Shown in pieces: positions 1 to 7,742 of a stretch of 8,197 bases of DNA; position 1 is the stretch's first letter; each line of letters opens with the position of its first letter. The stretch is from Leclercia sp. UBA7405 (GTDB taxonomy: Bacteria; Pseudomonadota; Gammaproteobacteria; Enterobacterales; Enterobacteriaceae), in assembly GCA_002469605.1 (NCBI GenBank), contig DKMV01000303.1, forward strand, positions 478-8,674, read 5' to 3'. The translations under genes and the position numbers were made by a program. The notes beneath the pieces were generated by a model, which had not been told where the DNA came from, searched no databases, and saw nothing but the letters and a program-made list of their open reading frames with translations.

Positions 1-1116
1 CAGCAGCTGCTCTTTTTCCGGGTTCTCTTTAATCATTTTCAGGGCATGGGCCAGCGCGTGGGAAGACTCCAGCGCCGGGATGATCCCCTCTTTGCGGCAG
101 AGGGTTTTGAAGGCCTCCAGCGCTTCGTCATCGGTAATAGAGACGTAATCCGCCCGACCGGTGCTGTTTAAGAACGCATGCTGTGGCCCCACGGACGGGA
201 AGTCCAGCCCGGCAGAGATAGAGTAAGACTCTTCGATTTGCCCTTCGTCGGTCTGCATCATCGGCGCTTTCATGCCGAAGTAGATCCCTACGCGGCCATG
301 CTTCAGCGGCGCGCCGTGCTCGCCGGTTTCGATACCGTGGCCGGCCGGCTCCACGCCGATCAGCCCGACGCTGGTCTCGTCAATAAAGTCGGCAAACATG
401 CCGATGGCGTTTGAGCCGCCGCCGACGCAGGCGATCACCGCATCCGGCAGGCGCCCCTCTTTTTCCAGAATCTGCGCTTTGGTCTCTTCGCCGATCATGC
501 GCTGGAATTCGCGCACGATGGTCGGGAAGGGGTGCGGACCTGCTGCGGTTCCCAGCATATAGTGTGCGGTCTCATAGCTGCCTGACCAGTCGCGCAGCGC
601 CTCGTTACAGGCATCTTTCAGGGTAGCGGAGCCGCTGTAGACCGGGATCACTTCCGCGCCCATCAGCCGCATACGGAAAACGTTCGGCGACTGGCGCTCC
701 ACGTCTTTTGCACCCATATAGATGCGGCACTTCAGGCCGAGCAGGGCGCTGGCAAGGGCAGAGGCCACGCCGTGCTGACCGGCGCCGGTTTCAGCGATAA
801 TTTCGGTTTTACCCATTCGCTTTGCCAGCAGTGCCTGGCCCAGTACCTGGTTAGTTTTGTGTGCGCCGCCGTGGAGCAGATCTTCACGCTTCAGATAAAG
901 GGTGGTGTTGCTGCCTTCGGTCAGGTTACGGCATTTGGTCAGCGCGGTCGGACGACCGGCGTAGTTTTTCAGCAGATCGGTAAACTCCGCCTGGAAGGCG
1001 GGATCTTTCTGCGCGCTAACGAAGGCCTCTTCCAGCTGGCGCAGCGCGGGCATCAGGATCTGCGGCACATACATGCCGCCAAACTCACCAAAATAGGGGT
1101 TAAGTAATGTTGTCAT
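1..1116 (-). CDS. trpB: Tryptophan synthase beta chain (partial, C-terminus outside window)
   Basis: TrpB joins indole to L-serine with pyridoxal phosphate (PLP) to make L-tryptophan. It works in the cytoplasm as an alpha2-beta2 complex with TrpA, which channels indole to it. The frame is open from ATG (1116-1114) to the left edge, giving 372 codons. The family is 397 residues in E. coli, so about 25 are missing, including the NLSGRG serine region that contacts the PLP ring nitrogen. Visible motifs are the N-terminus [24 protein letters not shown] with the Schiff-base lysine K87, ETGAGQHG with catalytic E109, the phosphate-binding GGGSN (232-236), and E350 in PALESSHA. I read every codon and saw no stop or frameshift. 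The start has a strong Shine-Dalgarno (GGAAGAGAAG) in the 10-base gap after trpCF, and its TAAGGA part overlaps the trpCF stop. Only one tryptophan (W177) is seen. trpA is expected next, to the left. Confidence 0.98.
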   Translation of the reverse strand, partial: MTTLLNPYFGEFGGMYVPQILMPALRQLEEAFVSAQKDPAFQAEFTDLLKNYAGRPTALTKCRNLTEGSNTTLYLKREDLLHGGAHKTNQVLGQALLAKRMGKTEIIAETGAGQHGVASALASALLGLKCRIYMGAKDVERQSPNVFRMRLMGAEVIPVYSGSATLKDACNEALRDWSGSYETAHYMLGTAAGPHPFPTIVREFQRMIGEETKAQILEKEGRLPDAVIACVGGGSNAIGMFADFIDETSVGLIGVEPAGHGIETGEHGAPLKHGRVGIYFGMKAPMMQTDEGQIEESYSISAGLDFPSVGPQHAFLNSTGRADYVSITDDEALEAFKTLCRKEGIIPALESSHALAHALKMIKENPEKEQLL

Positions 1117-1126
1117 CTTCTCTTCC

Positions 1127-2485
1127 TTAATATGCACGCAGCGTTTTAAACACCGAAGCCAGTTTGCCGGCATCTTTAATGCCCGGCTGTGATTCGACGC
1201 CTGAGTTGAAATCAAGACCTGCGCAGCCGGCTTTAGCGGCTTCAACGCAGTTATCCGGGCCCAGGCCGCCGGCGAGCAGGACGTTATCCAGCTTCTCGCC
1301 GTTTAACAGCGACCAGTCAAAACGCTGGCCGGTTCCGCCCTGGCCGTTATCCAGCACGTATTTGTTTACCTGCAGCAGATCGCGTGCGGGCAGGGTGGTG
1401 GTGACGCTCAGCGCTTTCCAGATCTCTACCTGTGGGGCGAGCTTCTCGCGCAGGGCATCGATATAAGACTGGTCTTCGCTACCATGCAGCTGTACGGCGG
1501 CCAGGTTCAGGGCGTCGGCGGTGGCCGCCACCTCGTTAATGTCGGCGTCGCGGAACACCCCCACGTAGCGCAGCGGCGCGGCCGCCATCACCTCACGGGC
1601 GCGAGGAATGTCTACCGCGCGGGGTGACGAACCAACAAAAATCAGCCCGCCGTAGATAGCCCCCGCGGCGTGGGCGGCAGCGGCATCTTCCGGGCGCGTC
1701 AGGCCGCAGACTTTGTTCTCGCCAAGCAGAACCCGGCGCACGGCGGCGCTGAGGTCGTCCTGCTCCATCATGGCGGAGCCAATCAAAAAGCCGTTGGCAA
1801 AGTGGCTCAGCTCGCGCACCTGGGCGTAGCTGTTAATGCCCGACTCGCTGATCACCGTGACCCCGGCGCCGAGGCGCGGCGCCAGCTGGCGGGTACGGTT
1901 CAGATCGATGGAGAGATCGCGCAGGTCGCGGTTATTGATCCCCACCACTTTTGCTTCCAGGGCAATGGCGCGCTCCAGCTCCTCTTCGTTGCTCACTTCG
2001 GTGAGCACGCCCATCTTCAGGCTATGGGCCACGGCGGCGAGCTGGCGGTACTGCTCGTCGTCAAGCACCGAAAGCATCAGCAGGCAGGCGTCGGCCTGGT
2101 AAAAGCGCGCCAGCCAGATCTGATACGGGTCGATGATAAAGTCTTTGCACAAAATCGGCTGCGGCGCGATGCCGCTGACGATAGGCAGAAAATCGAAGCT
2201 GCCCTGGAAATATTTCTCATCCGTCAGCACGGAGATGGCGGAGGCGTGATGCTTGTAAACGCCGGCGATAGCCGCCGGATCGAAGTCGTCGCGGATCGTC
2301 CCTTTCGAAGGAGATGCCTTTTTGCACTCAAGAATAAAGGCCGTACGCGCGCCCTGCAGGGCATCATAGAAACGACGGCTGCTGGGCACGACCTCATTCT
2401 GGAAGCTGGCGAGCGGCTGCTGCGCCTTGCGCGCTTCTACCCAGATAGCCTTGTCGGCGACGATTTTCGCTAAAACGGTCTGCAT
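1127..2485 (-). CDS. trpCF: Bifunctional indole-3-glycerol phosphate synthase / phosphoribosylanthranilate isomerase
   Basis: This fused enzyme (452 aa; usually called trpC in E. coli) does two consecutive steps. The C-terminal PRAI (TrpF) domain isomerises phosphoribosyl-anthranilate to CdRP. The N-terminal IGPS (TrpC) domain then closes CdRP to indole-3-glycerol phosphate. IGPS is about residues 1-255, with [10 protein letters not shown] (53-62), [10 protein letters not shown] (113-122, K114), LTEVSNEEE (161-169, E163), [12 protein letters not shown] (184-195) and SESGI (213-217). PRAI is about 256-452, with [11 protein letters not shown] (C260, the general base), VQLHG (331-335), VLDNGQGG (D379, the general acid) and LLAGGL (403-408). 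Both halves are TIM barrels and all key residues are present. The ATG lies 3 bases after the trpGD stop, with GAGGG inside the end of trpGD as ribosome binding site, so translation is probably coupled. E. coli has an extra ATG codon just before this start; here it is GC-ATG. Confidence 0.98.
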   Translation of the reverse strand: MQTVLAKIVADKAIWVEARKAQQPLASFQNEVVPSSRRFYDALQGARTAFILECKKASPSKGTIRDDFDPAAIAGVYKHHASAISVLTDEKYFQGSFDFLPIVSGIAPQPILCKDFIIDPYQIWLARFYQADACLLMLSVLDDEQYRQLAAVAHSLKMGVLTEVSNEEELERAIALEAKVVGINNRDLRDLSIDLNRTRQLAPRLGAGVTVISESGINSYAQVRELSHFANGFLIGSAMMEQDDLSAAVRRVLLGENKVCGLTRPEDAAAAHAAGAIYGGLIFVGSSPRAVDIPRAREVMAAAPLRYVGVFRDADINEVAATADALNLAAVQLHGSEDQSYIDALREKLAPQVEIWKALSVTTTLPARDLLQVNKYVLDNGQGGTGQRFDWSLLNGEKLDNVLLAGGLGPDNCVEAAKAGCAGLDFNSGVESQPGIKDAGKLASVFKTLRAY

Positions 2486-2488
2486 GCT

Positions 2489-4084
2489 TTACCCTCTTGC
2501 CGCAAGTGCGGTCACACGATCGTATGCTGCGCCAGAGCGCAATACCTGAATAACTTTCTGCGCGTTAGCCTGAAGATCTTCTTCGCCGTGCAGGCGCATC
2601 AGCATGGCGACGTTGGCCGCCACGGCGGCCTCGTGGGCGGCTTCACCTTTACCTTGTAACAGGCGGGTGAGAATGTCACGGTTTTCTTCCGGGGTGCCGC
2701 CCGCCAGCGCCTCCTGATGATAAGGGGTCAGGCCAAAATCGCGCGCTTCAAGCTGATAGCTTTTGATCTCCCCATTGCACAGCTCGGCCACCAGGGTCGG
2801 GGCGTGCAGAGAGACTTCGTCCATGCCGCCGCTGTGCACCACGGCGGCGCGCTGATAGCCCAGCACTCGCAGCGTTTCGGCAATCGGCAGCACCAGTTCC
2901 GGGCTGTAGACGCCAATCAGCGCCAGCGGCGGATGCGCCGGGTTGATGAGCGGCCCCAGCACGTTAAACAGGGTGCGGGTTTTTAACTGCTGGCGAACCG
3001 GCATGGCGTGGCGGAAGCCGGTGTGATATTTCGGGGCAAACAGGAAGCAGACCCCCAGCTCGTCCAGCGCGTCGCGGGACTTCTCGGCGTTCATATCCAG
3101 ATTGATGCCAAACGCCGCCAGCAGGTCGGACGAGCCGGAGCGGCTGGAGACGCTGCGGTTCCCGTGCTTGGCCACCTTTATGCCGCAGGCGGCGGCCACA
3201 AAGGCGCTGGCGGTAGAGATGTTGATGCTGTTGCTGCCGTCGCCGCCGGTCCCCACGATATCGGCAAAGAGATAATCCGGGCGTGGGAAGGGGGCGGCGT
3301 TTTCCAGCAGGGCGGTGGCCGCACCGGCAATCTCCTGCGGCTGTTCGCCGCGCACTTTCATGCTCACCAGCGCCGCGGCCAGCTGCTCAGGCTTGAGCTC
3401 GCCGCGCACTACAGCGGAGAAGAGCTGATGGCTTTCCGGCTGGCTCAGGGTCTGGGCCTGATACAGTTTTTCCAGGATGGGCTGCAGGGTGTTGGTCTGC
3501 TCCAGCTTCTGCAGCGCCCAGTTGAGCGTCTGCTCCAGCAGGCGAGCCCCCTGGGAGGTGAGAATGGATTCCGGGTGGAACTGCATGCCGCATACGCGAT
3601 CCGCGTCGTGGCGCACGGCCATCACCATGCCGTTGTAATGGGCGTTGATGGTCAGGCCCGCCGGAATATCGCTTCCCACCAGCGAGTGGTAGCGCGCCAC
3701 CGGCAGCGGGTTCATCAGCCCGGCAAACATCGCCTGGCCGTCATGTTCAATGCTCGAGGCTTTGCCGTGCAGGATCTCGCCCGCCTGGCCGACGTAGCCG
3801 CCATAGGCTTCCACAATCGCCTGATGGCCGAGGCAGATGCCGATAATCGGCAGCTTGCCGCGCAGGCGGGTCAGCAGCTCCGGCATACAGCCCGCTTCGC
3901 TCGGCGCGCCGGGACCGGGAGAGAGCATCAGCACCGGATTTGGCATGGTGGCCAGACGGTCAATCAGGGTCTGCGCCGGAACGTGGTTGCGGTAGATCAC
4001 TACGTTGTGGCCGTTTGCCCGCAGCTGATCTGCCAGGTTGTACGTGAAGGAGTCGATGTTATCGAGCAGCAGAATGTCAGCCAT
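2489..4084 (-). CDS. trpGD: Fused anthranilate synthase glutaminase subunit / anthranilate phosphoribosyltransferase
   Basis: A 531-residue fusion, the same length as E. coli TrpD (TrpGD). The N-terminal class I glutamine amidotransferase domain (about 1-195) releases ammonia from glutamine for TrpE. It shows LSPGPG (54-59), nucleophile C84 in GICLGHQ, and H170/E172 in FHPES, so the triad is complete. After a linker, the phosphoribosyltransferase domain (about 203-531) transfers ribose-5-phosphate from PRPP to anthranilate. It shows [14 protein letters not shown] (278-291), [15 protein letters not shown] (306-320) and HSGGMDE (417-423). The ATG shares its A with the trpE TGA stop (TGATG), the usual one-base overlap that couples synthesis of the two anthranilate synthase components. 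It has a single tryptophan (W189). Some enterobacteria, such as Serratia, have trpG and trpD separate; here they are joined without a break. Confidence 0.98.
   Translation of the reverse strand: MADILLLDNIDSFTYNLADQLRANGHNVVIYRNHVPAQTLIDRLATMPNPVLMLSPGPGAPSEAGCMPELLTRLRGKLPIIGICLGHQAIVEAYGGYVGQAGEILHGKASSIEHDGQAMFAGLMNPLPVARYHSLVGSDIPAGLTINAHYNGMVMAVRHDADRVCGMQFHPESILTSQGARLLEQTLNWALQKLEQTNTLQPILEKLYQAQTLSQPESHQLFSAVVRGELKPEQLAAALVSMKVRGEQPQEIAGAATALLENAAPFPRPDYLFADIVGTGGDGSNSINISTASAFVAAACGIKVAKHGNRSVSSRSGSSDLLAAFGINLDMNAEKSRDALDELGVCFLFAPKYHTGFRHAMPVRQQLKTRTLFNVLGPLINPAHPPLALIGVYSPELVLPIAETLRVLGYQRAAVVHSGGMDEVSLHAPTLVAELCNGEIKSYQLEARDFGLTPYHQEALAGGTPEENRDILTRLLQGKGEAAHEAAVAANVAMLMRLHGEEDLQANAQKVIQVLRSGAAYDRVTALAARG
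3676..3683 (-). other. Chi octamer in trpGD
   Basis: The minus strand reads GCTGGTGG, the Chi sequence recognised by RecBCD in E. coli and close relatives. It lies in the glutaminase part of trpGD. It is an exact match, but codons for Leu/Val/Gly can generate it by chance. Confidence 0.6.
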
Positions 4085-5646
4085 CAGAAAATCTCCTGTG
4101 CGTGATGCGCAGTGGCAATTGCGCGCAGTACCGCGCGGGCTTTATTGCGGGTTTCGTCCGCTTCAGACTGGGGAACCGAATCCAGCACGATGCCCGCGCC
4201 GGCCTGAACGGTGGCGATGCCGTCTTCAACGTAGGCAGAGCGGATAACGATGCAGGTATCCAGATCGCCGTGGGCGGTAAAGTAGCCCACCGCGCCGCCA
4301 TAGCTTCCGCGCCGCCGCCCCTCCGCCTGGGCGATAAGCTGCATGGCGCGCACCTTTGGCGCGCCGCTCAGGGTGCCCATGTTCATGCAGGCGCGATAGG
4401 CGTGCAGCACGTCCAGATCCTGGCGCAGCTCGCCCACCACGCGGGAGACGAGGTGCATCACGAAGGAATAGCGATCCACTTTGGTTAAATCCGCCACGTA
4501 GCGGCTGCCTGGGGTGCAGATGCGGGCCAGATCGTTACGCGCCAGATCCACCAGCATTAAATGTTCGGACATCTCTTTCTGATCGGTACGCATCTCAAGC
4601 TCGATGCGGCTGTCTAGATCCCGGTCCAACGAGCCATCGGCGCGGCGACCGCGCGGGCGAGTGCCAGCAATGGGGTAAATTTCAATCTGGCGGCTGGTGG
4701 CGTCATACTTCAGCGAACTCTCCGGCGACGCGCCGAACAGGGTGAAGTCGTTATCCTGCATAAAGAACATATAGGGGCTGGGGTTGCTCTTCTTGAGTAC
4801 GTCGTAGGCCGCCAGCGGGGACGGGCAGGGCAGAGAGAAACGACGGGACGGCACGACCTGGAAAATCTCACCGGCGCGGATCGCTTTTTGCATCTGGCGA
4901 ACCACCACGCCGTATTCGTCATCCGTCTGGCTCACTTCACAGCGCATCTGTTCGACACGCTGCACCGGCAGGGCGGGCGGCTCTTCGCTCATCTGCTGTT
5001 GCAGCTGGGCGAGACGTTGTTCAAGGCGCTGCTTCTCTTCGGCCTGCGGGGTGAACAGACTTGCCTGGATACGGGTGCTTTTCTTCTGGTGGTCGATCAC
5101 CATTAGGGTTTCTGCCAGGTAGAAGCAGTAGTCCGGGCAGCGGTTACCCTGCTCAACCGGCGGCAGCGCTTCAAAGCCAGCAACCAGATCGTAGGCAAAC
5201 AGCCCGCCAAAGAACATGGCTTCGCGCTCGCTCTCCGGCACCCTGACCAGCTCCTGCAACAGACGGAAGGCGTCAAATACCGACAGGGAGCAAAGGCGGG
5301 CATCCTCATCCAGCAGCTGGCTTACCGGCGGGAAGTGCAGAACGCGCGTTTCCGGACGCTGTTCGTTTTCAATGCCCGCAGGCAGAGCGGCATCCAGCAG
5401 CGGCAACAGCGCGGCGCCGTTGGCCGACAATGCCTGGATAGTGACTACGTCACCCATGGCGGTAATGCGCAGCGCGCTGTCCACCAGCAGCAGGCTTTTC
5501 AGGTCATCTTTGCTGTCGATGTCGGCAGATTCCAGCAGTAGGGTGGCCGCGCGGGCGCCGCAAAGCTGGTTAAAAAGCGCGGTAGGGTTGTGACGGTAGG
5601 CCGCGTCACGAACGAGCAGTTCCAGGGTGGGTTTGGCTGTTTGCAT
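4084..5646 (-). CDS. trpE: Anthranilate synthase component I
   Basis: TrpE aminates chorismate and eliminates pyruvate to give anthranilate, the committed step of tryptophan synthesis, using ammonia from the TrpG domain of the next gene. It has 520 residues, the E. coli length. The feedback site is intact: LLLES (36-40, with E39 and S40) and NPSPYMFF (288-295, with M293), positions known to affect tryptophan inhibition in enteric TrpE. Chorismate-binding motifs are [10 protein letters not shown] (325-334), [12 protein letters not shown] (361-372), GTLSGAPK (424-431), GAVGYF (451-456) and [13 protein letters not shown] (481-493). The protein has no tryptophan at all. The ATG at 5646-5644 follows an AGAGAA ribosome binding site about 8 bases upstream and lies just past the attenuator U-tract. 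The stop overlaps the trpGD start by one base. Expression should respond to TrpR repression and to attenuation. Confidence 0.98.
   Translation of the reverse strand: MQTAKPTLELLVRDAAYRHNPTALFNQLCGARAATLLLESADIDSKDDLKSLLLVDSALRITAMGDVVTIQALSANGAALLPLLDAALPAGIENEQRPETRVLHFPPVSQLLDEDARLCSLSVFDAFRLLQELVRVPESEREAMFFGGLFAYDLVAGFEALPPVEQGNRCPDYCFYLAETLMVIDHQKKSTRIQASLFTPQAEEKQRLEQRLAQLQQQMSEEPPALPVQRVEQMRCEVSQTDDEYGVVVRQMQKAIRAGEIFQVVPSRRFSLPCPSPLAAYDVLKKSNPSPYMFFMQDNDFTLFGASPESSLKYDATSRQIEIYPIAGTRPRGRRADGSLDRDLDSRIELEMRTDQKEMSEHLMLVDLARNDLARICTPGSRYVADLTKVDRYSFVMHLVSRVVGELRQDLDVLHAYRACMNMGTLSGAPKVRAMQLIAQAEGRRRGSYGGAVGYFTAHGDLDTCIVIRSAYVEDGIATVQAGAGIVLDSVPQSEADETRNKARAVLRAIATAHHAQEIF
4548..4555 (-). 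other. Chi octamer in trpE
   Basis: Exact minus-strand GCTGGTGG, within the codons for LMLVDLAR of TrpE. It has the same orientation as the site at 3676-3683. Confidence 0.6.
4693..4700 (+). other. Chi octamer in trpE, plus strand
   Basis: Exact plus-strand GCTGGTGG, facing against the other Chi sites of the window and antisense to the trpE coding direction. Confidence 0.6.
5481..5488 (-). other. Chi octamer near the trpE start
   Basis: Exact minus-strand GCTGGTGG, within the LLLVDS codons (52-57) of TrpE. Confidence 0.6.
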
Positions 5647-5670
5647 TATGGTGTTCTCTTTATTCTGTTC

Positions 5671-5696
5671 AAAAAAAAGCCCGCGTCATGGCGGGC
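5671..5696 (-). terminator. trp attenuator terminator (3:4 hairpin)
   Basis: On the minus strand GCCCGC, a six-base loop CATGAC and GCGGGC form a perfect 6-bp GC-only stem (5679-5696), followed at once by eight U residues (5671-5678). A G-U and an A-U pair can extend the stem into the U-tract. It lies between trpL and trpE. When charged Trp-tRNA is plentiful the ribosome finishes trpL and this hairpin ends transcription before trpE. Confidence 0.96.
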
Positions 5697-5740
5697 CTGG
5701 TATCTGTATGCGCTACGCAAAGCGCGACACTGCCCGGAGA

Positions 5741-5785
5741 TCAGGAAGTGCGCCACCAACCATGCAGAGAGAAATATGCGGTCAT
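5741..5785 (-). CDS. trpL: trp operon leader peptide
   Basis: A 14-codon frame reading MTAYFSLHGWWRTS then TGA. E. coli TrpL is also 14 residues ([14 protein letters not shown]) and shares the GWWRTS end. Codons 10 and 11 (5758-5753) are the tandem Trp codons that sense Trp-tRNA supply. The ribosome binding site AAGG lies at 5798-5795, 9 bases before ATG. The peptide itself has no known function; its translation controls attenuation of the operon. Confidence 0.96.
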   Translation of the reverse strand: MTAYFSLHGWWRTS

Positions 5786-5810
5786 TATCAGATACCTTGC
5801 TAAGTGAACT

Positions 5811-5832
5811 TGCGTACTAGTTAACTAGTTCG
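5811..5832 (-). promoter_or_regulatory. TrpR operator
   Basis: A perfect 14-base palindrome, ACTAGTTAACTAGT (5816-5829), sits in CGAACTAGTTAACTAGTACG, which is the same as the E. coli trp operator as I recall it. It covers the -10 box and runs to the likely start site. Tryptophan-bound TrpR dimer is the expected ligand. Confidence 0.95.
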
Positions 5833-5847
5833 ATGGCGAGTTGTCAA
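5819..5847 (-). promoter_or_regulatory. trp operon promoter
   Basis: On the minus strand there is a consensus -35 box TTGACA (5847-5842), a 17-base spacer, and the -10 box TTAACT (5824-5819). Both boxes and the spacing match the E. coli trp promoter. The -10 box lies inside the TrpR operator, so bound repressor blocks RNA polymerase. Confidence 0.95.
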
Positions 5848-5855
5848 CCCCCGAT

Positions 5856-5884
5856 TTCAGTTATTCGCCGCATGCCGTTATCAT
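5856..5884 (+). promoter_or_regulatory. Candidate rnm-yciO promoter
   Basis: A -10-like TATCAT (5879-5884, 5 of 6 consensus bases) lies 17 bases after a poor -35-like TTCAGT (5856-5861, 3 of 6). The start would be near 5891, about 33 bases before the TTG start of rnm. It diverges from the trp promoter, whose -35 box is only 9 bases away. It was found by eye and the -35 match is weak. Confidence 0.35.
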
Positions 5885-5923
5885 AGCCAGCGCAAATAAA
5901 AGAATTCAGTGACGGGAGCCGCT

Positions 5924-6805
5924 TTGAGCGACACGAATTACGCAGTGATCTACGATTTACATAGCCATACTCAGGCCTCTGACGGCCTGCTAACCCCCGA
6001 GGAACTGGTTCATCGCGCTCATCAGATGCGCGTCGGTACGCTGGCTATCACCGATCACGATACCACCGGGGCTATCCCGGCGGCCCGGGCGGAAATTGCC
6101 CGCAGCGGTTTGCCCCTGACCTTAATTCCCGGCGTGGAGATTTCCACTCTCTGGGAAAACCATGAAATCCATATCGTTGGCCTGAACATCGATATTGAAA
6201 ATGCAAATATGCGCGCTTTTCTGGATGAACAAAAAGCGCGCCGCAACGAGCGGGCCCGCCTGATCGCCGAGCGGCTGGAAAAGGCGCATATTCCCGGTGC
6301 CCTGGAGGGCGCAATGCGGATGGCAAAAGGCGGGGCGGTTACCCGCGGCCATTTCGCTCGTTTCCTGGTCGAGGCGGGCAAAGCCGGTAACATGGCCGAC
6401 GTTTTTAAAAAGTATCTCGCGCGCGGGAAAACCGGATACGTTCCCCCGCAGTGGTGTACAATAGAACAAGCTATTGATGTCATTCATCATTCTGGCGGTA
6501 AGGCGGTACTGGCCCACCCGGCACGGTATAACCTTTCTGCCAAGTGGCTGAAAAGGCTGCTGGCATACTTTGCCGAGCACGGCGGTGATGCGATGGAAGT
6601 GTCCCAGTGTCAGCAGGCCCCCAACGAGCGCACGCAGCTTGCCGCGTATGCCTTGCAGTTTGGTCTGTTGGGCTCCCAGGGCTCTGATTTTCATCAGCCC
6701 TGCCCGTGGATCGAACTGGGCCGCAAGCTGTGGTTACCCGCAGGCGTGGAGCCGGTGTGGCAGCTCTGGGAACAGCCAGTACCAACCGAAGAGAGGGAAG
6801 TATGA
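5924..6805 (+). CDS. rnm: 5'-3' exoribonuclease RNase AM, PHP domain
   Basis: Also called yciV or trpH. In E. coli RNase AM is a 5' to 3' exoribonuclease reported to finish the 5' ends of 16S, 23S and 5S rRNA; relatives act on nucleoside 3',5'-bisphosphates such as pAp. With the TTG start the protein has 293 residues, the E. coli length. Polymerase-and-histidinol-phosphatase (PHP) metal-site motifs are DLHSHTQASDG (11-21), TDHDTT (43-48), PGVEIS (69-74), HIVGLNID (83-90), LAHP (196-199) and GSDFH (253-257), so the His/Asp/Glu ligands look complete. I chose TTG 5924 because GGGAG (5914-5918) stands 5 bases before it and the product begins MSDTNYAVIYDLHSH as in E. coli. An in-frame GTG at 5909 would add 5 residues but has a poor ribosome binding site. 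The gene diverges from trpL and its last 4 bases overlap yciO. Confidence 0.95.
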   Translation: MSDTNYAVIYDLHSHTQASDGLLTPEELVHRAHQMRVGTLAITDHDTTGAIPAARAEIARSGLPLTLIPGVEISTLWENHEIHIVGLNIDIENANMRAFLDEQKARRNERARLIAERLEKAHIPGALEGAMRMAKGGAVTRGHFARFLVEAGKAGNMADVFKKYLARGKTGYVPPQWCTIEQAIDVIHHSGGKAVLAHPARYNLSAKWLKRLLAYFAEHGGDAMEVSQCQQAPNERTQLAAYALQFGLLGSQGSDFHQPCPWIELGRKLWLPAGVEPVWQLWEQPVPTEEREV

Positions 6806-7422
6806 GTCAATTTTTCTATATCCATCCGGATAACCCGCAGCCGCGATTAATCAACCAGGCGGTGGAGATTGTGCGTAAGGGCGGCGTGATCGTCTATCCG
6901 ACCGACTCCGGCTACGCTCTGGGCTGCAAAATCGAAGATAAAGGGGCGATGGAGCGTATCTGCCGCATTCGCCAGCTGCCGGACGGGCACAACTTTACCC
7001 TGATGTGCCGGGATCTGTCGGAGCTCTCCACCTACTCTTACGTGGATAACGTGGCGTTTCGCTTGATCAAAAACAACACGCCAGGCAACTACACTTTCAT
7101 CCTGAAAGGCACCAAAGAGGTGCCGCGTCGCCTGCTGCAGGAGAAGCGCAAAACCATCGGGATGCGCGTGCCGTCCAACCCTATCGCACAGGCACTGCTG
7201 GAGACGCTGGGCGAGCCTATGCTCTCGACCTCGCTGATGCTGCCCGGCAGTGAATTTACCGAATCCGATCCGGAAGAGATTAAAGATCGCCTCGAGAAAG
7301 TGGTCGATCTTATCATCCACGGCGGCTACCTCGGTCAGCAGCCCACCACGGTGGTGGATTTAACTGAAGACGGCCCGACGGTAATTCGTGAAGGTGTAGG
7401 CGACGTAAAACCTTTCATGTAA
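6802..7422 (+). CDS. yciO: Sua5/YciO/YrdC-family protein YciO
   Basis: A 206-residue single-domain protein, the same length as E. coli YciO. The family includes TsaC/Sua5, which make threonylcarbamoyl-AMP for the t6A modification of tRNA. E. coli YciO resembles TsaC but is not considered its functional replacement, so its exact role is unsettled. Visible family features are KGGVIVYPTDSGYALGC (26-42), the basic KRKTIGMRVPSN (115-126), and STSLM (142-146). There is no C-terminal Sua5 domain. The ATG at 6802 is chosen because it overlaps the rnm stop as ATGA, follows GAGAGGGAAG, and gives the conserved start MSQFFYIHPDN. Starting further upstream, at 6706, would only read into rnm. Co-transcription with rnm is likely, and a terminator follows 9 bases after the stop. 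Confidence 0.96.
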   Translation: MSQFFYIHPDNPQPRLINQAVEIVRKGGVIVYPTDSGYALGCKIEDKGAMERICRIRQLPDGHNFTLMCRDLSELSTYSYVDNVAFRLIKNNTPGNYTFILKGTKEVPRRLLQEKRKTIGMRVPSNPIAQALLETLGEPMLSTSLMLPGSEFTESDPEEIKDRLEKVVDLIIHGGYLGQQPTTVVDLTEDGPTVIREGVGDVKPFM

Positions 7423-7431
7423 GCAGTGATT

Positions 7432-7466
7432 ATTATCGCGGGAGACCGCGATAATGGTTTCTTTTT
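7432..7466 (+). terminator. Intrinsic terminator of the rnm-yciO unit
   Basis: A perfect 10-bp stem ATTATCGCGG / CCGCGATAAT (7432-7441 and 7446-7455) is closed by a GAGA loop, which fits the stable GNRA class. It is followed by GGTTTCTTTTT (7456-7466). It begins 9 bases after the yciO stop. The U-tract is broken by one C. The minus strand has no matching U-tract, so it acts in the plus direction. Confidence 0.92.
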
Positions 7467-7742
7467 GACGTCTCTCCAGCTAAGTAAATACATCATTATT
7501 TTATGGCTAACGGCTGTCATCGCTGTGTATGACGCCTGCGCCCACACTCCTTATCTGCTTCTATAAATAGACACATGGGCGTATTTTATTTCTGAGCCGT
7601 TGGGCTTATTCCAGCATGTCACCACCCCATCTCAGACGCATAAACTTGTTGAATCATTTAGTCTAAAATTCGTGTAGTATGTGCGGCCACGAATCATTGC
7701 GTGTTAGAGCATAGAGCAGCCTTGTTTGCCATGCCATGAACC

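Larger units (their letters stand above)
5647..5811 (-). promoter_or_regulatory. trp operon attenuator leader RNA
   Basis: By analogy with E. coli the transcript should start at the A opposite 5811 (AAGTTCAC), giving a leader of about 165 bases. Segment 1 (GCGCACU, 5753-5747, just after the two Trp codons) pairs with segment 2 (AGUGUCGC, 5731-5724): 7 bp with one bulged U. Segment 2 can instead pair CGGGC (5736-5732) with GCCCG in segment 3 (5696-5692), the antiterminator. Segments 3 and 4 form the terminator. A ribosome stalled at the Trp codons masks segment 1, frees segment 2 and lets RNA polymerase read into trpE. The pairings are seen in the sequence; the mechanism is established for E. 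coli. Confidence 0.93.

Noticed and set aside
1..1116. Possibility that trpB is broken, because no complete frame ends inside the window
   Set aside because: Reading all 372 codons shows no stop or frameshift; the gene simply continues past the left edge.
1670..2473. A 267-codon plus-strand open frame antisense to trpCF
   Set aside because: It is a shadow of trpCF codon usage; no family features and no start signal.
3008..4105. A 365-codon plus-strand open frame antisense to trpGD
   Set aside because: It lies opposite a fully conserved gene, is rich in Gln/His/Gly/Ala as GC-rich antisense frames are, and has no domain or ribosome binding site that I recognise.
5590..5820. A 76-codon plus-strand open frame across the trp leader
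   Set aside because: It crosses the attenuator and the trpE start in the wrong direction; the sequence is explained by leader RNA structure.
6055..6785. Several minus-strand frames opposite rnm
   Set aside because: The plus-strand gene is conserved along its whole length with intact metal-site motifs, so the antisense frames are by-products.
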